From: Pseudomonas fuscovaginae SE-1
GTDB lineage: Bacteria > Pseudomonadota > Gammaproteobacteria > Pseudomonadales > Pseudomonadaceae
DNA length: 33,094 nt
Assembly (NCBI RefSeq): GCF_000364705.1
Contig: NZ_AQOH01000083.1
Location: forward strand, 1-33,094
Direction of reading: 5' to 3'
The position numbers were made by a program, and so were the translations under genes. Below are positions 9,018 through 16,194 of this stretch, in pieces. How positions within the stretch are numbered: position 1 is the stretch's first letter; every line of letters begins with the position of its first letter. Below the pieces are notes generated by a model. That model was not told the origin of the DNA and did no database searches. It saw nothing but the letters and a program-made list of their open reading frames with translations.

Positions 9018-9617
9018 TCAGGCAATCTGGGCCAGGCGGGCTTTCGCCTGGTTCAGGCCCTTCTCGTGAAGGTCGCCTCCCATATTCAGGCCTTCGGCAT
9101 GGATGAAGTCCACGTCATGGATGCCGATGAAGGCCAGTACCTGGCGCAGGTAGGGTTCCTGATGGTCGTGGGTGCCACCGGCATACAGCCCGCCGCGGGC
9201 GGTCAGCACGTAGGCTTGCTTACCGTTGAGCAGGCCCTGAGGGCCGGTTTCGGTGTACTTGAAAGTCACGCCGGCACGCAGTACGTGGTCCAGCCAGGCC
9301 TTGAGGGTGCTGGGGATGGCGAAGTTGTACATCGGCGCGGCCAGCACCAGCACGTCGGCGGCCAACAACTCGTCGGTCAGTTCGTTGGAGCGTTCCAGGG
9401 ACGCCTGTTCGATCGCGCTGCGCTGTTCCTGCGGCTTCATCCAGCCACCCAGCAGGTTGATGTCCAGGTGCGGCACCGGGTTCTGCGCCAGGTCACGTAC
9501 GGTGATTTCGTCGGCGGGGTGCGCGGCTTTCCACTGGCTGATGAATTGCTGGGTCAGTTGACGGGAAACCGAGTCGTGCTGGCGGGCGCTGCTTTCGATG
9601 ATCAGTACGCGGGACAT
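9018..9617 (-). CDS. azoR: FMN-dependent NADH-azoreductase
   Basis: The product has 199 residues with a flavodoxin-like fold, the usual AzoR length. Visible AzoR features are the FMN-phosphate loop after strand 1 (IESSARQHDSVSRQL), the APMYNFAIPSTLKAWLDHVLRAGVTF block around residues 93-117 and the TARGGLYAG segment near 139. It reduces quinones and azo compounds by two-electron transfer from NAD(P)H through FMN, as a cytosolic dimer. Pseudomonads carry several azoR paralogues; which one this is cannot be told here. An AT-rich upstream region has a perfect TATAAT. The LysR gene about 500 bases away may regulate it, but the exported-protein gene lies between. Confidence 0.92.
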   Translation of the reverse strand: MSRVLIIESSARQHDSVSRQLTQQFISQWKAAHPADEITVRDLAQNPVPHLDINLLGGWMKPQEQRSAIEQASLERSNELTDELLAADVLVLAAPMYNFAIPSTLKAWLDHVLRAGVTFKYTETGPQGLLNGKQAYVLTARGGLYAGGTHDHQEPYLRQVLAFIGIHDVDFIHAEGLNMGGDLHEKGLNQAKARLAQIA

Positions 9618-9671
9618 GGGAAGTGCTCCATCGGTAAAGGCGTTAAGTCGATGGAGCGAAGACTAAACAGG

Positions 9672-9677
9672 ATTATA
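9672..9677 (-). promoter_or_regulatory. possible -10 box of azoR
   Basis: TATAAT on the reverse strand, 55 bases before the azoR start, inside an AT-rich block (9660-9725) that contrasts with the GC-rich surroundings. No good -35 box stands 17 bases upstream (AGATTT), which would fit an activator-dependent promoter such as one bound by a LysR protein. The block also holds ATCGAT at 9678-9683, a possible LysR half-site. Confidence 0.4.
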
Positions 9678-9764
9678 TCGATTAAAAAGCGGAAAAATCT
9701 GCTGCAATCTATCTATAAATTTGTTCATGGAAGGCGCATGCTTGTCGGTAACCCGCCCGTGTTT

Positions 9765-10079
9765 TCATTTCGTCGTGCAACTGAGGTTCATCCGCAACCG
9801 GATGATCTTGCGGTTGAACTTGGCGGTAACGTTCACGGTTTTACCGGCCAACACCTCTACCTGACGGGTCTTCGGCGCCTCCGGGCCGTTGCTGAACACC
9901 ACCTTGCACACCGCGTCGGTCTTGCCGTAGTTGTTCAACTGCAGGGAGCCGATGTCCTGGTCGGTGTCATGGGCCGTGTAGTCGATGCTCAGGCCATTGA
10001 GCTGTTTCTCGACATCGATCGGGTAGGCAAAGGCGCCGAGCGGTAGCAGGGCCAGCAACACACAACAGAACTTTCTCAT
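9765..10079 (-). CDS. small exported protein of unknown function
   Basis: The product has 104 residues starting MRKFCCVLLALLPLGAFAYP, a clear Sec signal peptide with likely cleavage after AFA. The mature part is about 86 residues, with two Cys residues (DAVCKVV and NLSC) that could form a disulfide in the periplasm, and alternating patterns such as QVEVLAGKTVNVTAKFNRK that suggest beta strands. I recall similar short exported proteins in many pseudomonads but no established role. The frame is open 16 codons upstream (10127), overlapping the LysR start region; the ATG at 10079 begins the signal peptide. Its start is only 49 bases from that of the divergent LysR gene. Confidence 0.75.
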   Translation of the reverse strand: MRKFCCVLLALLPLGAFAYPIDVEKQLNGLSIDYTAHDTDQDIGSLQLNNYGKTDAVCKVVFSNGPEAPKTRQVEVLAGKTVNVTAKFNRKIIRLRMNLSCTTK

Positions 10080-10128
10080 TCGGCGGTCTCCAATGTGGAC
10101 CGCCAGCTTAGGACAAGAGGAACCCAAC

Positions 10129-11052
10129 TTGAAAGCGCCCCGCGTGACCCTCGATCAATGGCGAACGCTGCAGGCCGTGGTCGATCATGGTGGCTTTGCC
10201 CAGGCGGCCGAAGCCCTGCACCGCTCGCAGTCGTCCGTCAGCTATACCGTGGCCCGCATGCAGGACCAGCTCGGCGTGCCGCTGCTGCGCATCGACGGGC
10301 GCAAGGCAGTGCTGACCGAAGCCGGCGAGGTGCTGTTGCGACGCTCGCGGCAACTGGTCAAGCAGGCCAGCCAGCTCGAGGACCTGGCGCACCACATGGA
10401 GCAGGGCTGGGAGGCCGAGGTGCGGCTGGTGGTCGATGCCGCCTACCCCAACGCCCGGCTGGTGCGGGCGCTGACCGCGTTCATGCCGCAGAGCCGCGGC
10501 TGCCGCGTTCGCCTGCGTGAAGAAGTACTGTCAGGGGTCGAGGAGGTACTGCTCGAGGGCGTCGCCGACCTCGCCATCAGCAGCGTCAATATTCGCGGCT
10601 ACCTGGGCACGGAAATGAGCACAGTGGAGTTCGTCGCCGTCGCCCACCCGGAACACGCCCTGCACCGCCTGCAACGACAACTGACCTTCCAGGACCTGGA
10701 AAGCCAGTTGCAGGTGGTGATCCGTGACTCCGGCCGCCAACAGCCACGGGACGTCGGCTGGCTCGGTGCCGAGCAGCGCTGGACCGTCGGCAGCCTGGCC
10801 ACCGCCGCCAGCTTCGTCGGCAACGGCCTGGGTTTCGCCTGGCTGCCGCGCCACCTGATCGAACGGGAAATCCGCGAAGGCCTGCTCAAGCAACTACCCT
10901 TGGACCAGGGCGGCAGTCGCCACCCGGCGTTCTACCTGTACTCGAACAAGGACAAACCCCTGGGGCCGGCCACGCAGATTCTCGTCGAACTGCTGCGCAC
11001 CTTCGACACCGCACCGCTGGATGCGCCGTTCGCCGCGCCCCTGCAAGCCTGA
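10129..11052 (+). CDS. LysR-family transcriptional regulator
   Basis: The product has 307 residues with an N-terminal winged helix-turn-helix (about 5-63: LDQWRTLQAVVDHGGFAQAA, then SQSSVSYTVARMQDQLG and LRIDGRKAVLTEAG) and a two-lobed effector domain from about residue 90. LysR proteins bind promoter DNA as tetramers and respond to a small ligand. The start is a TTG at 10129 with AGAGG about 8 bases upstream, giving the usual short N-terminus (MKAPRVTLDQW); an ATG at 10093 is in frame but has no ribosome site and adds 12 unrelated residues. It is divergent from the small exported protein, the classical LysR-target layout, and is followed 14 bases later by the hydrolase gene. Confidence 0.9.
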   Translation: MKAPRVTLDQWRTLQAVVDHGGFAQAAEALHRSQSSVSYTVARMQDQLGVPLLRIDGRKAVLTEAGEVLLRRSRQLVKQASQLEDLAHHMEQGWEAEVRLVVDAAYPNARLVRALTAFMPQSRGCRVRLREEVLSGVEEVLLEGVADLAISSVNIRGYLGTEMSTVEFVAVAHPEHALHRLQRQLTFQDLESQLQVVIRDSGRQQPRDVGWLGAEQRWTVGSLATAASFVGNGLGFAWLPRHLIEREIREGLLKQLPLDQGGSRHPAFYLYSNKDKPLGPATQILVELLRTFDTAPLDAPFAAPLQA

Positions 11053-11066
11053 CAGGACGTTGACCG

Positions 11067-11870
11067 ATGGCCTATTTCGAACACGACGGTTGCATGCTGC
11101 ACTATGAGGAGCACGGCCAGGGCACGCCGGTGCTGCTGGTCCACGGCCTGGGCTCCAGCGGTCTGGACTGGGAGCTGCAGGTGCCGGTACTGGCCGAGCA
11201 CTACCGGGTGATCGTCGTCGACGTCCGCGGCCATGGCCGCTCCGACAAGCCGCGCCAGCGCTACAGCATCGCCGGTTTCACCGCCGACGTGGTGGCGCTG
11301 ATCGAACACCTGGAACTGGGCCCGACGCACCTGGTGGGCCTGTCGATGGGTGGCATGATCGGTTTCCAGTTGGCGGTGGAACGACCCCGGCTGCTGCGCA
11401 GCCTGTGCGTGGTCAACAGTGCCCCGGAGGTCAAGGTGCGCAGCGCCAACGACTACTGGCAGTGGGCCAAGCGCTGGAGTCTGGCCCGCCTGCTGAGCCT
11501 GAACAGCATCGGCAAGGCCCTCGGCTCCATGCTGTTCCCCAAGCCGGAGCAGGCCGAGTTGCGTCGCAAGATGGCCGAACGCTGGGCCAGGAACGACAAG
11601 CGCGCCTATCTCGCCAGCTTCGACGCCATCGTCGGCTGGGGCGTTCAGGAACGACTCTCGGCCATCACCTGTCCAACCCTGATCGTCAGCGCCGACCGCG
11701 ACTACACGCCGGTCTCGCTCAAGCAAAGCTATGTCAAACTTATTCCCGATGCCCGACTGGTAGTTATCAACGACTCCCGTCACGCTACCCCACTGGACCA
11801 ACCGAAGGTCTTCAACCGGACCCTGCTCGAATTTCTGAGGGCAGTCGAAACCACCACCCAGGATCACTGA
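11067..11870 (+). CDS. alpha/beta-fold hydrolase
   Basis: The product has 267 residues. Oxyanion-hole motif HGLGSSGLDW at 26-35, DVRGHGRSDKP at 52-62, nucleophile elbow GLSMGG with Ser93, a likely acid at Asp210/Asp212 (SADRDYTP) and catalytic His239 (DSRHATP) give a full triad, so it should be an active cytoplasmic esterase, lactonase or related enzyme. Substrate cannot be assigned. It lies 14 bases after the LysR gene and 3 bases before ppiA on the same strand, suggesting co-transcription. Confidence 0.88.
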   Translation: MAYFEHDGCMLHYEEHGQGTPVLLVHGLGSSGLDWELQVPVLAEHYRVIVVDVRGHGRSDKPRQRYSIAGFTADVVALIEHLELGPTHLVGLSMGGMIGFQLAVERPRLLRSLCVVNSAPEVKVRSANDYWQWAKRWSLARLLSLNSIGKALGSMLFPKPEQAELRRKMAERWARNDKRAYLASFDAIVGWGVQERLSAITCPTLIVSADRDYTPVSLKQSYVKLIPDARLVVINDSRHATPLDQPKVFNRTLLEFLRAVETTTQDH

Positions 11871-11873
11871 ACC

Positions 11874-12440
11874 ATGCTGAAAAAAATCGTCCTGTTCACC
11901 GGCTCCGTCCTGTTCGCCGCCAACCTGATGGCCGCCACCGAGGCAACCAAGGCGCCTCACGTGCAACTGGTGACCACCAACGGCACCATCGAGATCGAAC
12001 TGGACCCGGTCAAGGCGCCGATCAGTACCAGGAACTTCCTGTCCTATGTGGACAGCGGTTTCTACAACAACACCATCTTCCACCGGGTGATCCCAGGTTT
12101 CATGGCCCAGGGTGGCGGCTTTACCGCGCAAATGACCCAGAAGCCAACCAACGACCCAATCAAGAACGAAGCCAGTAACGGCCTGCACAACGTCCGGGGC
12201 ACCCTGGCCATGGCCCGGACCTCCGACCCGAACTCGGCCACCAGCCAGTTCTTCATCAACGTCAAGGACAATGACTTCCTCGACCCGGGCCGCGATGCCG
12301 GTTATGCGGTGTTCGGCAAGGTGGTCAAGGGCATGGACGTGGTCGACATCATCGTCAACTCGCGAACCACCAACCGCGGCGGCATGTCGGACGTACCGGC
12401 GGACCCGGTTTACATCAAATCGGCCAAGCGCATCGACTAA
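11874..12440 (+). CDS. ppiA: periplasmic peptidyl-prolyl cis-trans isomerase A (cyclophilin)
   Basis: The product has 188 residues with a Sec signal peptide ([20 protein letters not shown], cleavage near 20). A complete cyclophilin domain follows: [24 protein letters not shown] (catalytic Arg region), [19 protein letters not shown] and [15 protein letters not shown]. It catalyses proline isomerisation on envelope proteins in the periplasm. It begins 3 bases after the hydrolase stop. No unusual insertions. The ABC gene follows 84 bases downstream, so read-through is plausible. A cytoplasmic PpiB would lack the signal peptide. Confidence 0.93.
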   Translation: MLKKIVLFTGSVLFAANLMAATEATKAPHVQLVTTNGTIEIELDPVKAPISTRNFLSYVDSGFYNNTIFHRVIPGFMAQGGGFTAQMTQKPTNDPIKNEASNGLHNVRGTLAMARTSDPNSATSQFFINVKDNDFLDPGRDAGYAVFGKVVKGMDVVDIIVNSRTTNRGGMSDVPADPVYIKSAKRID

Positions 12441-12524
12441 CGGTGGCTGTCGGCCGTGGGCAACAGGCCCCGGCCGGCGCGACCCCACTCTGAAGGAGAG
12501 CCCGCTCGACGGGCACCAGACCCC

Positions 12525-14357
12525 ATGCTCTATCGTCGCTTTGAACAACTGATCGACATTTTCCGCGACGCCCCTACCGCCGCGCCTCCGAACAAGGTCC
12601 TGCCCTTCTACCTGTATTACCTGCGCCAGGTCTGGCCGAGCTTCGTCGCCCTGCTGATCGTCGGGCTGTTCGCCGCGCTGATCGAAGTGGCGCTGTTCAG
12701 CTATCTGAGCCGGATCATCGATCTGGCCCAGGTCACGCCCAATACCGAGTTCTTCTCGGTACATGGCGGCGAGCTGTTGTGGATGGTGGTGGTCGCGCTG
12801 GTGCTGCGGCCGATCTTCTTCGGCCTGCACGACCTGCTGGTGCACCAGACCATCAGCCCCGGCATGACCAGCCTGATCCGCTGGCAGAATCACAGCTACG
12901 TGCTGCGCCAGAGCCTGAACTTCTTCCAGAACGACTTCGCCGGGCGCATCGCCCAACGCATCATGCAGACCGGCAACTCGCTGCGCGACTCCGCCGTGCA
13001 GGCGGTCGACGCGCTGTGGCACGTGCTGATCTACGTGATCAGCGCCCTGGTGCTGTTCGTCGAGGCCGACTGGCGCCTGATGATCCCACTGCTGCTGTGG
13101 CTCGCCGGCTACTGCGGCGCGCTCTACTACTTCGTGCCGCGGGTGAAGCAGCGCTCGGTGGAGTCCTCCGACGCGCGCTCCAGACTGATGGGGCGGATCG
13201 TCGACGGCTATACCAACATCACCACCCTGAAGCTGTTCGCACACACCCGTTTCGAACAGCAGTACGCCCGCGAGGCGCTGGTGGAGCAGACCGAGAAGAC
13301 CCAACTGGCGGCACGGGTGGTCACCAGCATGGACATCGCCATCACCAGCATGAACGGCCTGCTGATCGTCACCACCACCGGGCTGGCGCTGTGGTTGTGG
13401 ACGCAGTCGCTGGTGTCGGTCGGCGCCATCGCCCTGACCACCGGCCTGGTGATCCGTATCGTCAACATGTCCGGCTGGATCATGTGGGTGGTCAACGGCA
13501 TCTTCGAGAACATCGGCATGGTCCAGGACGGCCTGCAGACCATCGCCCAACCCCTTACCGTCACCGACCGCGAACAGGCGCCACGCTTGGCCGTGAGCCG
13601 TGGCGAGGTGCGTTTCGAGCATGTCGACTTCCACTACGGCAAGCGCAGCGGGGTGATCTCGGACCTCAACCTGACCATTCGCCCGGGCGAGAAGATCGGC
13701 CTGATCGGCCCTTCCGGTGCCGGCAAGTCGACCCTGGTCAACCTGCTGCTGCGCCTGTACGACGTGCAGGGCGGGCGGATCCTGGTCGATGGCCAGGACA
13801 TCGCCCAGGTCACCCAGGAGAGCCTGCGCGAGAGCGTCGGCATGATCACCCAGGACACCTCGCTGCTGCACCGCTCGATTCGCGACAACCTGCTCTACGG
13901 CAAGCCCGACGCCAGCGACGCGCAGCTCTACGAGGCGGTGCTCAAGGCGCGTGCCGATGAGTTCATCCCACTGCTGTCGGATGCCGAGGGGCGCACCGGC
14001 TTCGATGCCCATGTCGGTGAACGCGGGGTGAAACTCTCAGGCGGTCAGCGCCAGCGCATCGCCATTGCCCGCGTGCTGCTCAAGAACGCGCCGATCCTGA
14101 TCATGGACGAAGCGACCTCGGCACTGGACTCGGAAGTGGAAGCGGCGATCCAGGAAAGCCTGGAAACGCTGATGGAGGGCAAGACCGTGATCGCCATCGC
14201 CCACCGCCTTTCGACCATCGCCCGCATGGACCGGCTGGTGGTACTGGAGCATGGCCGGATCGCCGAGACCGGCAGCCATGCCGAACTGCTGGCACGGGGT
14301 GGCCTGTATGCGCGTCTGTGGCAGCACCAGACCGGCGGTTTCGTCGGCATTGACTGA
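12525..14357 (+). CDS. ABC exporter with fused permease and ATPase domains
   Basis: The product has 610 residues. The first ~330 hold about six membrane helices of the ABC_membrane type; the rest is one nucleotide-binding domain: Walker A GPSGAGKST near 395-403, signature LSGGQRQR near 504-511, Walker B ILIMDEATSALD near 524 and H-loop AHRLST near 560. Such half-transporters dimerise in the inner membrane and export lipids or drugs; the substrate is not readable. The start is the ATG at 12525 (MLYRRFEQLIDIF). An upstream in-frame ATG at 12456 would add 23 residues unlike the family; GAAGGAG lies about 26 bases before 12525, which is longer than normal, so the start is less certain. It follows ppiA. 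Confidence 0.9.
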   Translation: MLYRRFEQLIDIFRDAPTAAPPNKVLPFYLYYLRQVWPSFVALLIVGLFAALIEVALFSYLSRIIDLAQVTPNTEFFSVHGGELLWMVVVALVLRPIFFGLHDLLVHQTISPGMTSLIRWQNHSYVLRQSLNFFQNDFAGRIAQRIMQTGNSLRDSAVQAVDALWHVLIYVISALVLFVEADWRLMIPLLLWLAGYCGALYYFVPRVKQRSVESSDARSRLMGRIVDGYTNITTLKLFAHTRFEQQYAREALVEQTEKTQLAARVVTSMDIAITSMNGLLIVTTTGLALWLWTQSLVSVGAIALTTGLVIRIVNMSGWIMWVVNGIFENIGMVQDGLQTIAQPLTVTDREQAPRLAVSRGEVRFEHVDFHYGKRSGVISDLNLTIRPGEKIGLIGPSGAGKSTLVNLLLRLYDVQGGRILVDGQDIAQVTQESLRESVGMITQDTSLLHRSIRDNLLYGKPDASDAQLYEAVLKARADEFIPLLSDAEGRTGFDAHVGERGVKLSGGQRQRIAIARVLLKNAPILIMDEATSALDSEVEAAIQESLETLMEGKTVIAIAHRLSTIARMDRLVVLEHGRIAETGSHAELLARGGLYARLWQHQTGGFVGID

Positions 14358-14408
14358 GGCCTGTACAGGCAGAGGTTTGTGACCAGCGGTTTTCTTGCGG
14401 CGAGCGAA

Positions 14409-14504
14409 CCTCTTGTAACGAACAGGCCTCTTATGGCGAGCACACCTCTTGTTGCGGGAAGCAGACCTCTTGTCTTGGGGAGCAGACCTCCTGTGGCGAG
14501 CGGG
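14409..14504. repeat. decayed tandem array of REP half-units
   Basis: Five successive units begin CCTCTTGT or a close variant at 14409, 14427, 14445, 14466 and 14487, with spacing 18, 18, 21 and 21, and end in variants of GCGAGCAGA. The final unit, CCTCCTGTGGCGAGCGGG, is the left edge of the intact REPIN at 14492. A weaker unit may precede at about 14390. This looks like repeated copying of the outer half of the REP. With the REPIN it fills the 344-base gap between the ABC gene and the FemAB-like gene. Confidence 0.65.
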
Positions 14505-14624
14505 CTTGCCCGCGCTGGGGCGCGAAGCGGCCCTGAAACCGACCACCCCGCTCTACCTGACGTACCGAGGTAGCTGGTCCAGGGGCTGCCATGCAGCCCA
14601 GCGCGGGCAAGCCCGCTCGCCACA
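14492..14624. repeat. REPIN with 28-base perfect arms
   Basis: The left arm 14492-14519 (TGTGGCGAGCGGGCTTGCCC then GCGCTGGG) is perfectly inverted at 14597-14624. The centre (about 77 bases) contains CGCGAAGCGGCCCTG. An extra right-arm half-copy, AAGCCCGCTCGCTACAGG, follows at about 14626-14643. Related to 23164-23296 and to the partial copy at 33052-33094. Confidence 0.9.
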
Positions 14625-14701
14625 AAAAGCCCGCTCGCTACAGGAAAGAGAGCCGTCCCAAAAACGCATGGCAGTCATAAAGCCTACCAGCCACAAAAGC
14701 C

Positions 14702-15826
14702 TCAGGGCTGCCGGTAAGGCAGCGCCGCCCTCGCCTCTTCGGCATACTCCAGGATGCCAACCCGCTCCCGCTCAAGGAAGTCCGCCACGGCCGCCTTGAG
14801 CCCGGGATGACGCAGGTAGTGCCAGGAATGGGTGATCACCGGCTCGAAGCCGCGAATCAGCTTGTGCTCGCCCTGGGCGCCAGCATCGAAGCGTTTCAAA
14901 CCATGGGCGATGGCGTAGTCCATGCCCTGGTAGAAGCACGTCTCGAAGTGCAGGCGGTCGAACTCGGCCAGGCAGCCCCAGTAGCGCCCGTAGAAACTGT
15001 CACCACCGACCAGGCTGAAGGCCATGGCCACCGGCCGCCCCCCGTGATGCGCCATGACCACGCGGATCGCCTCCGGCATGCGCTCGGCCAGCAGGCTGAA
15101 GAACGTCCGTGTCAGGTACGGCGCCTGGCGTCGTACCGCGTAGGTGTTGGCATAGCAGGCGTAGACGAAATCCCATTGCGCCTCGCTCAGCGCCCTGCCC
15201 TCCAGCCACTCGAACTCGAAACCCTGGGCCGCGACCTGCTCGCGCTCCTTGCGCATCTGCTTGCGCTTGCGTGAACTCAGGGCGTCGAGGAAATCCTGGA
15301 AGTCACGGTAATCGCGGTTCTGCCAATGGTACTGGCATCCCAGGCGCTGCAGCCATCCCGGTTGCTCGGCCAGGGCAACATCGGCCAGGGCATCGGTGAA
15401 GTTGATGTGGGCGCTGGACAGCTCCTCGATCTCCAGGTAGCCCGGCAGTGCCGCCAGCAACTCGAAACCGTCCTCGGCGCTGGCCGCCAGCAGGCGCGGG
15501 CCACCGACCGGGCTGAACGGCACGGCGGTAAGCAGCTTGGGGTAATAGGCGATGCCGGCACGCTGGCAGGCGTCGGCCCAGCCGTGGTCGAACACATACT
15601 CACCGTAGGAATGCCATTTACGGTAGCTGGGCAGCGCGGCGATCAGCCGGCCCTGTTCGATGTGCAGCAGGTGCTCCGGCTGCCAGCCGGTACGCTCGCC
15701 GAGGCTGCCGCTGTCCTCCAGGGCGCCGAGGAAGGCGTGACGCAGAAAGGGTTGGCCTGGAGGCACCAGCGCATCCCAATCCTCGGGCGCGATCTCACGG
15801 AGGCTTTGCAGGCGTTGTAGCGGCAT
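14702..15826 (-). CDS. FemAB/GNAT-like protein (DUF482 family)
   Basis: The product has 374 residues starting MPLQRLQSLREIAPEDWDAL, without a signal peptide. Typical segments are PFLRHAFLGALEDSGS near 26-41, GEYVFDHGWADA, SSAHINF, SRKRKQMRKEREQV and FYGRYWGCLAEFDRLHFETCFYQGMDYAI. These are features of the PF04339 (DUF482/FemAB-like) family, related by fold to GNAT acyltransferases that act on peptidoglycan precursors or amino acids, though substrate is unproven. It is a single gene flanked by REP elements. Its stop lies at 14702 in the sequence CCTCAGGGC. Confidence 0.8.
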   Translation of the reverse strand: MPLQRLQSLREIAPEDWDALVPPGQPFLRHAFLGALEDSGSLGERTGWQPEHLLHIEQGRLIAALPSYRKWHSYGEYVFDHGWADACQRAGIAYYPKLLTAVPFSPVGGPRLLAASAEDGFELLAALPGYLEIEELSSAHINFTDALADVALAEQPGWLQRLGCQYHWQNRDYRDFQDFLDALSSRKRKQMRKEREQVAAQGFEFEWLEGRALSEAQWDFVYACYANTYAVRRQAPYLTRTFFSLLAERMPEAIRVVMAHHGGRPVAMAFSLVGGDSFYGRYWGCLAEFDRLHFETCFYQGMDYAIAHGLKRFDAGAQGEHKLIRGFEPVITHSWHYLRHPGLKAAVADFLERERVGILEYAEEARAALPYRQP

Positions 15827-16007
15827 TGATATCCCCAGGGCAGTGCATTCGCCGGGGCAGTATCGCGCAGGGAGAGGATATTAAAAACTATTTCATTGGA
15901 CGGGGGACGGGCGCGGGAACACCATGGTGCCACGAGTTCAGACAGGCACTGCGAAGATGATTGGCTAACGGGATTTGTAGCGATTGTGCGGGTCTCTTCG
16001 CGGGCAA

Positions 16008-16074
16008 GCCCTGCTCCTACAACGTCGCGTCCCGCACGAGTCCTGCACACGGCACTGCCCTGTAGGAGCAGGGC
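16008..16074. repeat. REP pair (REPIN-like)
   Basis: GCCCTGCTCCTACA (16008-16021) is inverted at 16061-16074, and the left arm is preceded by TCTTCGCGGGCAA. Same arms as the element at 8707-8778. It lies in the 368-base gap between the FemAB-like gene and the porin gene; the rest of 15827-16126 shows no gene, only an AT-rich stretch (15880-15900) that may hold the promoter of the FemAB-like gene. Confidence 0.75.
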
Positions 16075-16126
16075 CTGTCGGGGCGCCGAACCGCCGCGAC
16101 GACGCCCGTAATGACAGCGCAAAAGG

Positions 16127-16165
16127 CAAAAAAACGCCCCGCAGGCATTGCGCCAGGCAGGGCGT
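16127..16165 (-). terminator. intrinsic terminator of the OprD-family porin gene
   Basis: ACGCCCCGC (16134-16142) pairs with GCAGGGCGT (16157-16165) with one mismatch. On the reverse strand the stem runs into seven T residues. It lies 30 bases past the porin stop. Confidence 0.8.
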
Positions 16166-16194
16166 GAAGTGAAAAAGAGCTTACGAAACAGCGC

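Noticed and set aside
10932..14012. A 1026-codon reverse frame over the hydrolase, ppiA and ABC genes
   Set aside because: It covers three genes with clear motifs on the + strand. It is a shadow of biased codon use.
14045..14623. Arg/Ser/Pro-rich reverse frames across the REP array
   Set aside because: Their repeats come from the REP half-units and they overlap the ABC gene, so they are not genes.
14492..14643. Repeats as a possible CRISPR array
   Set aside because: The units are palindromic REP halves without unique equal-length spacers and no cas gene is near.
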